From Hyphomicrobiales bacterium (GTDB lineage Bacteria; Pseudomonadota; Alphaproteobacteria; Rhizobiales; Beijerinckiaceae), in contig JAGXAM010000001.1 in the NCBI GenBank assembly GCA_019075905.1, positions 248,001-312,000 on the forward strand: a DNA stretch of 64,000 bases, given 5' to 3'. Each line of letters opens with the position of its first letter. Positions within the stretch are counted from its first letter, which is position 1. The translations under genes and the position numbers were made by a program. This document shows, in pieces, positions 17,846 through 25,252 of the stretch. The notes below the pieces were generated by a model. That model was not told the origin of the DNA. It saw nothing but the letters and a program-made list of their open reading frames with translations, and did not search any database.

Positions 17846-18882
17846 CTTTGTGCCTCTGTCGATGCTTCAAGCCCCATGCGCGCCAGAAGCGGCACACTCG
17901 ATCCCATTTGCAGCCCGCGTTCGGGGTTGGAAGCATTGCCCATCAGCGCCCGCTTTTTCACGCCCTGCAGGATCGCCGCCAGCCGGAAGAAGCTGAAGGC
18001 AAGGCAGAAGGGCCAGGCACTTATGCCCGAAAGCCCGCGGCGCCGACAATAAGCATCGACATAGGCTTCCTCGCTGGGAATGCCGAGAGCTTGGCGATCA
18101 ACCCCGGCGAGGCCGCGAAAATTGCCCTCGTGCGGCAGGCGCCATTGCATGCATTGATAGGCGAGATCGGCAAAGGGATGGCCGAGGGTGGAGAGTTCCC
18201 AATCCAGCACGGCGCGAATCTTCGGCGCGGCCGCATCAAAGATCATGTTGTCAATACGCCAGTCGCCATGCACCAGCGCGACGCGGCCATCGTCATCGGG
18301 CTGGTGGGTGGCGAGCCAGGCCATGAGATCGTTCATCTCCGGCACGTCGCCGGTTTCCGACTGGCGGTACTGGTCGCTCCAGCGCGACGTCTGGCGGGCG
18401 AAATAGGAGCCGGGCTTGCCATAATCGCCGAGATCCAGCGCTTCGGGATCGAGATCATGCAGCGCCGCCAGCCCTTCGTTCATGGCGTCATAAATGGCGG
18501 CGCGCTGGGCGACATCGAGATCAGGCAGGGCCGGATCCCAGAAAATGCGGCCCTCGACATAGTTCATCACATAAAAGGCGGCGCCCAGCGGGCCTGGGTC
18601 CTCGCAGAGCCACAGCGCCTCCGGCACGGGAACGCGCGAGCCCTTGAGGGCGCGCAGCACGCGAAATTCGCGATCGACCGCATGGGCCGATTTCAAAAGC
18701 GCGCCCAGCGGCTTCATGCGCAGGACATAGCGCCCCGAGCGCGCCTTGACGAGAAAGGTCGGGTTGGACTGGCCGGTAGCGAATTTGACAACGCTTTCAA
18801 GGCCGCGAAAGCCGGCAACGGATTGTGTCAGCAGCTTGTCGAGGTCTTCTGGTGCGAAAGGCAGCGGGGTCGCAGGCGCCAT
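17842..18882 (-). CDS. phosphotransferase family protein (APH/ACAD10-like)
   Basis: An aminoglycoside-phosphotransferase-fold kinase of 346 residues. The ATP-binding N-lobe has YVLRMKP. The catalytic loop is VHGDWRIDNM near residue 205, and the metal-binding VLDWELSTLGHP follows about 20 residues later. This branch resembles the kinase domain of ACAD10/ACAD11, which phosphorylates 4-hydroxy-acyl-CoA, rather than antibiotic-resistance kinases. ATG 18882 has GAGG upstream; the open frame beyond it lacks a signal. It is coupled to the SDR at 17072-17845. Confidence 0.88.
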   Translation of the reverse strand: MAPATPLPFAPEDLDKLLTQSVAGFRGLESVVKFATGQSNPTFLVKARSGRYVLRMKPLGALLKSAHAVDREFRVLRALKGSRVPVPEALWLCEDPGPLGAAFYVMNYVEGRIFWDPALPDLDVAQRAAIYDAMNEGLAALHDLDPEALDLGDYGKPGSYFARQTSRWSDQYRQSETGDVPEMNDLMAWLATHQPDDDGRVALVHGDWRIDNMIFDAAAPKIRAVLDWELSTLGHPFADLAYQCMQWRLPHEGNFRGLAGVDRQALGIPSEEAYVDAYCRRRGLSGISAWPFCLAFSFFRLAAILQGVKKRALMGNASNPERGLQMGSSVPLLARMGLEASTEAQR

Positions 18883-19026
18883 GATGACCTCAAGATTGAC
18901 TGCACGATCCGGGCGCGTGCACCATAGCGCTGTTTTTCCAGAGCCAGGCCGGCAAGTCAACGCTTCAATGAGGCCCGCACAGGATGACGGGCGCAGGTTG
19001 CGCCCGCCTGAGGCGGCGCTGCCATC

Positions 19027-19057
19027 AAAAAAGCCCGCCGCCACGAGGGCGACGGGC
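19027..19057 (-). terminator. rho-independent terminator of the Bax-inhibitor-1 gene
   Basis: On the minus strand a 10-bp stem (19057-19048 with 19042-19033, one G-T pair) with a 5-base loop is followed by six T (19032-19027). It lies 37 bases past the stop of the gene at 19094-19852. Confidence 0.85.
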
Positions 19058-19093
19058 CATGATCAGGATTGGCCGGGCCGGCGTGTTGCCGAC

Positions 19094-19852
19094 TTAGCGA
19101 CGGTCACCCGTCAAACGCAGCAGGGCGATGAAGATGTTGATGAAATCGAGATAGAGCTGCAGCGCGCCAAACACCGATTTCTTGGTTGTCACCTCATAGC
19201 CATCGCCATCGGCATACATCGACTTGATCGCCTGCGTATCCCAGGCCGTCAGACCGGCGAAGATCACCACGGCGACCATGGAAATGCCGATCTGCAGGGC
19301 GGCACTATGCAGGAAGATGCCGACGAAGCTGGCGATAATCAGGCCAAACAGCGCCATCATCATGAAATGACCCATGGCCGACAGGCTGCGCGATGTCGTG
19401 TAGCCGTAAAGGCTCAAGGCACCGAAGGTCGCCGCCGAGATGAAGAAGGCATTGGCCACAGATGTTGCGGTATAGACCAGCAGGATGCTGGAGAGCGACA
19501 GGCCCATCACCGCAGAAAATGCGAAGAATACCATGCGTGTGGTTGCCGCCGACATGCGCGCCTGGCCAAACGACATGGCCATTACGAAGCCCAGCGGTGC
19601 CAGCATCACCACCCAGCGCAGCGGGCTGTTGAACAATGCCTGGCCAAAGCTGGTCAAAGCCAGTGTATTGCCGTTCTGCACAACGGCGGACATGAACACG
19701 CCATAGGCCACGAGCCCGGTGATGGCCAGACCAAGCGCCATGTAATTGTAGACGCCGATCAAATAGCTGCGTAGGCCCTGATCATATGCTGTATCGGTGC
19801 GCGTGATGCCGGATGCAAACCTGTTCGCGGCATTGCGGTCAAAATTCGACAT
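19094..19852 (-). CDS. Bax inhibitor-1 family (YbhL/YccA-like) membrane protein
   Basis: A 252-residue inner-membrane protein with about seven transmembrane helices, ending in the family's last segment (LQLYLDFINIFIALLRL). The family includes YbhL/YccA, a modulator of FtsH, and YetJ-type calcium channels. The acidic pair in TAWDTQAIK near residue 203 matches the family. ATG 19852 has AGAGGCG upstream. It is monocistronic with its own terminator. Confidence 0.92.
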   Translation of the reverse strand: MSNFDRNAANRFASGITRTDTAYDQGLRSYLIGVYNYMALGLAITGLVAYGVFMSAVVQNGNTLALTSFGQALFNSPLRWVVMLAPLGFVMAMSFGQARMSAATTRMVFFAFSAVMGLSLSSILLVYTATSVANAFFISAATFGALSLYGYTTSRSLSAMGHFMMMALFGLIIASFVGIFLHSAALQIGISMVAVVIFAGLTAWDTQAIKSMYADGDGYEVTTKKSVFGALQLYLDFINIFIALLRLTGDRR

Positions 19853-20029
19853 AGTCGCCTCTCGTCCTTGATGAACGCAATACTTCGCGTTCCATGCGCC
19901 GTAATATGGGGTGATTGCGGCAAAACTGCAAGCGGGCGACATGGCGTGCCAGCTTTTGCAGCGAGGCGTCGCGGCGGCGCATGGCAAGGCGCGATGACCG
20001 GTCGGGGCCATCGTCGGGAGCAGGAAAAT

Positions 20030-20057
20030 GAGCCGGCCACGAGCGCGCGGGCGCGCC
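20030..20057 (+). repeat. 28-bp direct repeat, copy 1
   Basis: Matches 20990-21017 at 27 of 28 positions; the only difference is base 20039 (A here, T in copy 2). The two copies are exactly 960 bases apart and enclose the phage protease relic and the hairpin-rich segment. The last 17 bases are identical and consist of GAG plus alternating GC blocks. Confidence 0.85.
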
Positions 20058-20126
20058 GCTAACCTGAGACGCGACTCACAGACTGCTTCTCGTGTCGATG
20101 ATTGATCTCGGGGCGGCCCGCTGAAA

Positions 20127-20230
20127 CGGTGGCCGGGAGGGCGACCTCTCCTCCGCAGGCAAGCTGGTTAAATCAGCGCCGGTCTTTCAACCGGCCACTT
20201 CGGGGTTGTCCCCCGATGGCTCGGCCACCG
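20127..20230 (+). ncRNA. candidate structured RNA: four hairpins closed by a 9-bp stem
   Basis: Perfect outer stem CGGTGGCCG (20127-20135) with CGGCCACCG (20222-20230). Inside are, in order, GGAGG-GCGA-CCTCT (20136-20149, GNRA loop, one G-T pair), GCTGG-TTAAA-TCAGC (20163-20177, one G-T pair), GCCGGT-CTTTCA-ACCGGC (20178-20195) and CGGGG-TTGTC-CCCCG (20201-20215). The last three are spaced like D, anticodon and T arms of a tRNA, but loop sizes are wrong and no TTCRA T-loop exists. The fold works on either strand. It matches no RNA family I can recall. It may be a decayed phage tRNA, a structured RNA or a DNA-level palindrome cluster. Confidence 0.35.
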
Positions 20231-20411
20231 CCTGAGCTTCATAGCCTATCTTGCAGCGCCGCGCCATAGGGGCGCTGGAAGGCATTCGTCTGCCGGGAGG
20301 TTGGGGTGCTGCAATCCGGTCTTGCCTGTGCTACCCCCTTACATGCCCTTAAATGAGGCCTCGCGCGCGGGGTGGCGTCTGCTCCTGGCCTCGCCACGAA
20401 ACAAGACCTTA

Positions 20412-20431
20412 AGGCGGACGCCTGTCCGCCT
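20412..20431. other. perfect 8-bp hairpin
   Basis: AGGCGGAC, loop GCCT, GTCCGCCT. It is not followed by a T run on either strand, so it is not a standard terminator. It lies about 35 bases before the start of the phage protease relic. Confidence 0.6.
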
Positions 20432-20465
20432 GATTTATGTGCCCCCGGGGCGCGACAACAGCGCG

Positions 20466-21017
20466 ATGTTGTCACCACACCTTCTCATGATTTCGCTCGC
20501 CGGCGAAAAGACCGCGACCAGGCACGTGTCGCTGCGAGGCCAGCCGCTGGCCCTCGCCAGCGATCAGGCCGCGCCTGGACGCTGCATGATGCCGCAGCCC
20601 TGTGCGCCACGTTCAACGCCGCCGGTCAGCCGGTGCCCATCGATTGGGAACACGCCCAGGACATCGTCGCCGTCAATGGCGGCGAAGCCCCCGCGTCGGG
20701 CTGGAACGAAAGGCACGAACACGACATGGCCGACGTCTGGGCTCGCGTGGCGTGGACCGAGCGCGGCGCCAAATCTGTCGCCTCGCGCGAGGGTCGCTTG
20801 ATCTCGCCCGCATTCCTGCATACGCGCGATGGCGCGATCAGCCGTCTCGTCGGCGCCGCCCTGGTCAATCGGCCGGCGCTCGAACTCCCGTCCGTGACCC
20901 GAGAGGATCAAAAAACCATGGATAAGGAGCTTTTGAAGGTGCTCGGACTGCCCGAGACTGCCACGGTGGCGGAGGCCACTGCGGTGGTCGAGCCGGCCTC
21001 GAGCGCGCGGGCGCGCC
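20466..21017 (+). pseudogene. Mu-type phage protease/scaffold (gpI) relic, frameshifted and truncated
   Basis: Two frames together read as the N-terminal half of a Mu-like I protein, the prohead protease. The start frame from ATG 20466 reads LLMISLAGEKTATRHVSL. After a frameshift around 20530-20550 a second frame reads SGRAWTLHDAAALCATF, PIDWEHAQDIVAVNGG, ARVAWTERGA, GRLISPAFL and AALVNRPALELP, then MDKELLKVLGLPETATVAEA, where the scaffold part normally begins. The PIDWEHA/PIDENHA block, the SP..L block and the L.N.PAL block are family hallmarks. The relic ends in the second 28-bp repeat, so the C-terminal half is missing. No other phage morphogenesis gene is adjacent. Confidence 0.75.
20990..21017 (+). 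repeat. 28-bp direct repeat, copy 2
   Basis: Second copy of the repeat at 20030-20057 (27 of 28 identical). It begins inside the reading frame of the phage protease relic, where it encodes EPASSARAR, and ends 20 bases beyond the stop codon of the outer-membrane protein gene on the other strand. Confidence 0.85.
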
Positions 21018-21037
21018 CAGGCCAGCCCGCAAGCCGA

Positions 21038-21712
21038 CTAGAACTTGTAATTCAGGCCGAAGCGGATGTTGGAGAGGCCGGCGCCGGTGCGCACCGCCGC
21101 TGCCGTGCCGCCGAACTCGGTCGAGGGGCTGAGGCTGGTGTATAGATATTCAGCCTTGGCGGAGATGTTTGGCGTGAAGGCATATTCAAGGCCAGCCCCC
21201 AAGGCCCAGCCGGCATGGAACCCGTCTGCCGAGCCGGTGACCGGGCCAGCGACATTATAATGCTCATAACCGAAGGCGAGGCCGCCGGTGCCATAGAGCA
21301 AGACCTGGTCGAGCGCGTAACCCAGGCGCAGCCGCGCCGTGCCGAGCTGGTTGACCCGGCCGCGGTAGGTCGTGGCGCCGATGGTGCGGGTGGCGGCAAA
21401 ATTCTGGAAGTCGTAATCGCCTTCGGCGCCGACGACGAACTGGCCCATCTGGTAATTATAGCCGAGGGTGCCGCCGATCGCGCCGCCGGTGCCGGTGCCG
21501 ATCAGGCTGGAGCCGCCGCTGGTGAAGCCGCCCGTGGTGAGGCCGCCGTTGATGCCGGCGTAGAAACCGGTCCAGTTATAGGCGGAGATCTGCGGCGCAT
21601 AGGGAGCCGCAGGTTGGGGCGCATAATCATGGGCCGGCAAATCCGCCGCCATGGCGGCGGTGGCGAAGGCCATGGTTGAAGCCGCAAGAGCGGAAACGAT
21701 ATATTTTTTCAT
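21038..21712 (-). CDS. outer membrane beta-barrel protein (Omp25/Omp31-like)
   Basis: A 224-residue secreted protein. The signal peptide ends at about residue 22 (AAMAA|DLPAHDY). It is followed by YNWTGFYAGINGG, the usual opening of the 8-stranded barrel family found in Brucella and Bartonella outer-membrane proteins. Alternating strands end in the C-terminal Phe (IRFGLNYKF) needed for barrel assembly. ATG 21712 has AGGAG upstream. The stop lies only 20 bases from the direct repeat bounding the phage relic, so any native terminator may have been displaced. No T-run terminator is visible. Confidence 0.9.
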   Translation of the reverse strand: MKKYIVSALAASTMAFATAAMAADLPAHDYAPQPAAPYAPQISAYNWTGFYAGINGGLTTGGFTSGGSSLIGTGTGGAIGGTLGYNYQMGQFVVGAEGDYDFQNFAATRTIGATTYRGRVNQLGTARLRLGYALDQVLLYGTGGLAFGYEHYNVAGPVTGSADGFHAGWALGAGLEYAFTPNISAKAEYLYTSLSPSTEFGGTAAAVRTGAGLSNIRFGLNYKF

Positions 21713-22133
21713 CGGAATCTCCTGGACTATGGCGCAATGCGGTCGGACGCGAGACCAAGCATCGAGTAATGCATAATACCGCAAACGCATCGTCCTGTCT
21801 GTGGCCCAATCATCACAGGCAAAATTCCAAATGTGGCGACAAATGGACAGTTTTGGTTTCAATTGTGAAATTGTAATTATCTTATTAACTGAAAATTTAC
21901 AAAAAAATTAACTGCTGTTATATTCTTAATTTATACGAATTGCGCCACAGTATGCGATTTAACATTGTGGTTAATAATTTGTTATTTGATATTTTAATCG
22001 ATGATTGTGGCACGATGGGCTTGCCTTTGCCGCGTTCCGGCCACTTATCAGCGTGGCTCAACTTGGTTATGCTCCCCGCCCCTGCCGGCCGCGTGCGCCG
22101 GGGCGTCCGTCCGTAACCCTGAGGAAGGCCATC
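21713..22133. promoter_or_regulatory. divergent intergenic region with AT-rich core
   Basis: About 420 bases between two divergent genes, holding the upstream regions of the outer-membrane protein gene (minus) and the SDR gene (plus). Bases 21838-22000 are far more AT-rich than the rest of the window, with A and T runs and repeated TTAA, TTAT and AATT steps. I could not pick a convincing -35/-10 pair. The composition suggests either a curved promoter region or a piece of foreign DNA. No gene is seen. Confidence 0.55.
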
Positions 22134-22877
22134 ATGGCGCCGAGAAAAGCACTGATCACCGGCGCGGCGCGGCGCATTGGCCGGGCGACAGCGGAGATGC
22201 TGGGGCGCGACGGCTATCAGCTGGCGTTGCACAGCAGTGCCCGCAGTGCCGATGAAACCCGGGCTGTGGCGCAGATGCTGGCCGGCAAGGGCGTGCGTGC
22301 CAGCGTCCATATTGCCGACCTCACCCAGCCCGAAGCGGTGCGGGCGCTGTTTGCCGAGGCCGCGCGCGATGGCGCCATCGACCTTCTCATCAACAATGCC
22401 TCGCTGTTTGAGCCTGACGGGGCGCATGATTTCACCGATGCCGGGATGATGCAGCACTGGGCGGCCAATCTGCACGCCCCGTGCCTGCTGGCGCAGGCGC
22501 TGGCCAACCAGCCGCAGCTGGAGGCAGGCCTCGTCGTCAATATCATCGACCAGCGGGTGTGGCGGCTCAACCCTGAATATTTCAGCTATACGCTGGCGAA
22601 ATCGGCCCTGTGGACTGCGACCCGCACCATGGCGCAGGCCTTTGCGCCGAAGGTGCGCGTCAATGGCATCGGCCCCGGCCCGGTCCTCGCCAACAAGCGC
22701 CAGGCGCCGGAAGATTTCGCGCGCGAGGCTGCAGCGACCCTGCTCGGGCGGGAGGTGGGGCTCGATGATATTACCGGGGCCATCGCCTATCTCATCGGCG
22801 CCAGCCGCGTCACCGGGCAAATGATCGCGGTCGATTCGGGCCAGCATCTGGCCTGGAAGACGGCGGATATGGTGTAG
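22134..22877 (+). CDS. SDR family oxidoreductase, pteridine reductase (FolM/PTR1)-like
   Basis: A 247-residue SDR with TGAARRIG (9-16), the TGxxRRIG form seen in pteridine reductases, NNAS at 87-90 instead of the usual NNAG, D139, and catalytic Y152 with K156 (SYTLAKSAL). These three traits are shared with PTR1 and FolM, which reduce pterins such as dihydromonapterin or dihydrobiopterin using NADPH. ATG 22134 has GAGGAAGG upstream. It stands alone on the plus strand beyond the AT-rich gap. Function is inferred from motifs only. Confidence 0.85.
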   Translation: MAPRKALITGAARRIGRATAEMLGRDGYQLALHSSARSADETRAVAQMLAGKGVRASVHIADLTQPEAVRALFAEAARDGAIDLLINNASLFEPDGAHDFTDAGMMQHWAANLHAPCLLAQALANQPQLEAGLVVNIIDQRVWRLNPEYFSYTLAKSALWTATRTMAQAFAPKVRVNGIGPGPVLANKRQAPEDFAREAAATLLGREVGLDDITGAIAYLIGASRVTGQMIAVDSGQHLAWKTADMV

Positions 22878-22887
22878 CCGCGCGCGC

Positions 22888-23136
22888 TCAATCGGCCGAG
22901 GGCAGACGGCGCATGGTGAATTCGATACGCCCGTCGGGAAGCTCGCGCCAGGCTTCAACCTCGCTCATATAGGCGGCTTTCGGGAAGCGTTCCAGCCAGT
23001 TACGGGCCTCGTGGCGGGCTTCGTCGCGCGGCAGTACGAAGGTCTCGCGCCGCCAGATCGAGCCCCTGGCGGATTGCCGGGCGCGTTGTCCGAGACTGAC
23101 CGCGAGATCGGCTGGTACAATCTTCTGGCTGCGCAT
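22888..23136 (-). CDS. hypothetical protein, 82 aa
   Basis: I do not recognise this small protein. ATG 23136 has a strong GGAGGGG 5 bases upstream, which is why I chose it over the ATG nine codons upstream. It is basic and Arg-rich, with no signal peptide or membrane segment. The C-terminal part (EVEAWRELPDGRIEFTMRRLP) looks like a short beta structure. It converges on the SDR gene, with only 10 bases between their stops, and lies downstream of the Abi-like gene on the same strand (88-base gap). Confidence 0.6.
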   Translation of the reverse strand: MRSQKIVPADLAVSLGQRARQSARGSIWRRETFVLPRDEARHEARNWLERFPKAAYMSEVEAWRELPDGRIEFTMRRLPSAD

Positions 23137-23224
23137 CACTCCCCTCCGCATGCGAGGCCGCATGCTGCCACAGCTTTCGCCGCAAAGCGAATCGCGCGGG
23201 CGGCAGATCGCGGGTCACGTAGAA

Positions 23225-23890
23225 TTATGCCGGCCTCAAACTGATGGCGACTGGAACCTTGGAGACGGACGCGATCCAGTCCCCTGTGTCGAGGCAGGCC
23301 CACATGATCAGACGCAACGCCTCTTGATGTTTTTTCATCGGCCCTTTGTCAAAAACCGCCTGATGATGAGCGATGCGGTTGCGCCACCGCCTCACCGATT
23401 CTACAAGAAGATACAAATTCTCACGCGTGACGCTGTTGGGCGCGTGCGGGAACGCCTTCTGGATTCCGCCCGACCATAACTGGCGCTCAAATCGCTTGGT
23501 CAGAAGGTGTTGCCAAAAAGCAAATGTCATGGCCGAGACAATGTGATGAACCGTGAATCCCGCCCCATGCCGGGCGGTTTCGTCGCGGATCGCGCCATCC
23601 AATTCATTTTTGAATCTCTCAGCGAGTATGCTTTTGAAAGTGGGATTTTCGAACCATCGATCGCCCAAGCGTTGGATTAGCCTTCTGTTTATCGCATTTC
23701 GACACACGATTTCTGAAAAATGAAGGGAAATATAAAACGCTTCGCCAAGAGCGCAATTCCATGAATACAGCTTAAAGGCGTCAGATTTGCTCGATCCGGC
23801 CGCGGGCATATATCTTAACAGTCGCTCTTTTTGCATGGCTAACTCTATCGTATTGAGTTTTTCTACAGGTGGCGAATTAATTAGTTGCAT
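23225..23890 (-). CDS. Abi family (Abi_2-type) HEPN protein
   Basis: A 221-residue protein with the layout of short Abi_2 family members. An N-terminal helix pair (FKLYSWNCALGEAFYISLHFSEIVCRN, shown by LYSWN near 41 and EIVCRN near 60-65) is followed by a middle AFWQHLL block. The HEPN ribonuclease signature RNRIAHH has R170 and H175 in RxxxxH spacing. Family members act in abortive infection and toxin-antitoxin systems, and HEPN proteins usually cut RNA. ATG 23890 has AGGTGG 5 bases upstream. The coding sequence looks less GC-rich than its neighbours, which fits transfer. The upstream 110 bases are structured and could be an RNA partner. Confidence 0.82.
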   Translation of the reverse strand: MQLINSPPVEKLNTIELAMQKERLLRYMPAAGSSKSDAFKLYSWNCALGEAFYISLHFSEIVCRNAINRRLIQRLGDRWFENPTFKSILAERFKNELDGAIRDETARHGAGFTVHHIVSAMTFAFWQHLLTKRFERQLWSGGIQKAFPHAPNSVTRENLYLLVESVRRWRNRIAHHQAVFDKGPMKKHQEALRLIMWACLDTGDWIASVSKVPVAISLRPA

Positions 23891-23931
23891 CTTAACCACC
23901 TATGTTCTATGGGTAACAGGTGAGCTGCGGA

Positions 23932-23998
23932 CAGGTTGCGTGAGCCCCTGCCGTGGACAAGATCAGAGGGCGGGTCTCGAAAGAGACGCCGTCCTCAC
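23932..23998 (-). ncRNA. candidate structured RNA or leader upstream of the Abi-family gene
   Basis: Between the Abi gene start and cca, paired segments are, in plus coordinates: GGCG-GG-TCTC-GAAA-GAGA-CGCC (23969-23990), GGAC 23955-23958 with GTCC 23991-23994, GTGAG 23940-23944 with CTCAC 23994-23998, and CAGG 23932-23935 with CCTG 23947-23950. Some of these exclude each other. On the gene's strand a perfect TTGACA hexamer lies at 24025-24020, with a poor -10 (AAAAGT) 17 bases on. Such RNAs are known upstream of AbiF-type genes. This one is inferred from pairing only and could be a simple leader. Confidence 0.35.
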
Positions 23999-24038
23999 TT
24001 TTTTCTTGAGCCCATCAGTTGTCAAGCGATGCAGGCGG

Positions 24039-25250
24039 TCATTCCCCCGCCGAAAGCGCCTGCTGCAGGATACGCGCCACGGCGGCGGGGTCTTCGGGAA
24101 AGCCTGCCCTGATCCACGCCGCCTGAAAGCGCTTCAGGACCCGCCCAACCGCCGGGCCGCGCAACAGGGTCTGGCTCATGACATCGGCGCCCGATACCGG
24201 CAATTGCGGCGGCGTGGTCGCCAGCAAAAAGTGGCGCGCGCCGATCTGCGGGCCGGTGCCGAGCCCGGCCTCGTGCAGGGCGAGCCCGTCGAGTGCGCCG
24301 GCCCGGCCAAATTCATAGAGCAAGGCGCACAAGTGCTCGCGGCTGGCAGGCGCGTGCAGCGCCTTGAGGCGCACCAGCACCGCCGCGGCGCGGGCGAGAC
24401 GATCAGCCTCGCGCCTTGCCAGCCGCAGCCGGTCGTAAAGTCTGGCGGCGTCTTCAGGCACGCAGACGAAAGCAGCAGCAAGGCGCAGCAGGGCGTCGCC
24501 GGGCGGTGCCAGCGCCAGCATTGCCGCCAGCCGCTGCGGAAAGGCAATGCCGCCGGTCACGACGCCGATGATGCCGATTTCGGACATGATGGCCAGCGTC
24601 GGCGCGGCTTCGGCCGCCAGCATCAGGCGCAATATTTCAGCGCGCAGGCGCTCGCGCGACAGGCCAGACAGGCCGAAGCGCTGGCGCAGGCAAGCGGCAA
24701 CGCCGGCTGCATCGGGAGCGCCGCGACCATAATAGGCATGAAAGCGGAAAAACCGCAGGATGCGCAAATAATCCTCGCGTATGCGGCGGTCAGGGTCGCC
24801 TATGAAGCGCACGCGCCCGGCTTCAAGATCGGCGAGACCGCCCTGCGTATCGTGCAGCTTGCCCGCCATATCGACCGACATGGCGTTGATGGTGAAATCC
24901 CGGCGTGCGGCATCGACGGCAAAATCCCGGCCAAACTGCACCTTGGCGCGGCGGCCGTCGGTGGCGATGTCACGGCGCAGCGTCGTGACTTCAAACAGCC
25001 GTCCGGCCACCACCAGCGAGACGGTGCCATGGGCGAGCCCGACCGGCACGATCTTCAGCGCGGCATGGCGGGCGCGGACGATCACATCGTCCGGCAGGGC
25101 GGTGGTGGCAAGATCTATATCGGCGACAGGCATGCCGAGCAGGTGGTTGCGCACGGCACCGCCGACGATGCGGGTTTCCTCGCCATCGCCATTGAGGCAG
25201 GCGAGCAATTGCGCCACCGGGGGATCGGCCAGCAGGGCGGCAAAATCCAT
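24039..25250 (-). CDS. cca: CCA tRNA nucleotidyltransferase
   Basis: A template-independent polymerase that adds or repairs the 3' CCA of tRNAs. It has 403 residues. The nucleotidyltransferase motif VGGAVRNHLLGMPVADIDLAT is near residues 29-49, followed by ERRDFTINAM-like VDAARRDFTINAMS and the RIREDYLRILRFFRFHAYYG neck region near 150-170. These are all hallmarks of class II CCA enzymes. The start is ATG 25250; a GTG two codons upstream overlaps the stop of the preceding gene as GTGA and is equally possible. It is the last gene of a tight four-gene minus-strand cluster with DUF1285, NUDIX and DUF6111 genes. Confidence 0.93.
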   Translation of the reverse strand: MDFAALLADPPVAQLLACLNGDGEETRIVGGAVRNHLLGMPVADIDLATTALPDDVIVRARHAALKIVPVGLAHGTVSLVVAGRLFEVTTLRRDIATDGRRAKVQFGRDFAVDAARRDFTINAMSVDMAGKLHDTQGGLADLEAGRVRFIGDPDRRIREDYLRILRFFRFHAYYGRGAPDAAGVAACLRQRFGLSGLSRERLRAEILRLMLAAEAAPTLAIMSEIGIIGVVTGGIAFPQRLAAMLALAPPGDALLRLAAAFVCVPEDAARLYDRLRLARREADRLARAAAVLVRLKALHAPASREHLCALLYEFGRAGALDGLALHEAGLGTGPQIGARHFLLATTPPQLPVSGADVMSQTLLRGPAVGRVLKRFQAAWIRAGFPEDPAAVARILQQALSAGE

Positions 25251-25252
25251 GG

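Larger units (their letters stand above)
19853..20465. other. gene-free stretch between Bax-inhibitor-1 gene and phage relic
   Basis: About 610 bases without a credible gene. 19853-20029 is plain intergenic sequence holding the promoter region of the gene at 19852. At 20030-20057 lies the first of two 28-bp direct repeats. From 20058 onward the sequence is full of strong inverted repeats: a closed set at 20127-20230, CAGCGCC with GGCGCTG around 20254-20278, an 8-bp perfect hairpin at 20412-20431, and GACAAC with GTTGTC around 20455-20472. Reading all frames I found only short frames with no protein-like content. Confidence 0.6.

Noticed and set aside
17842-18882. Aminoglycoside resistance kinase
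   Set aside because: The sequence matches the ACAD10-like branch and is coupled to an SDR gene; nothing suggests antibiotic resistance.
20136-20215. Functional tRNA gene
   Set aside because: Anticodon-like loop has 6 bases, T-arm loop has 5 and lacks TTCRA, and no acceptor stem of 7 bp with discriminator and CCA fits.
23967-24004. Rho-independent terminator on the plus strand (hairpin then six T)
   Set aside because: The T run starts 8 bases after the stem and no plus-strand gene lies upstream. The hairpin fits better as part of the structured region before the Abi gene.
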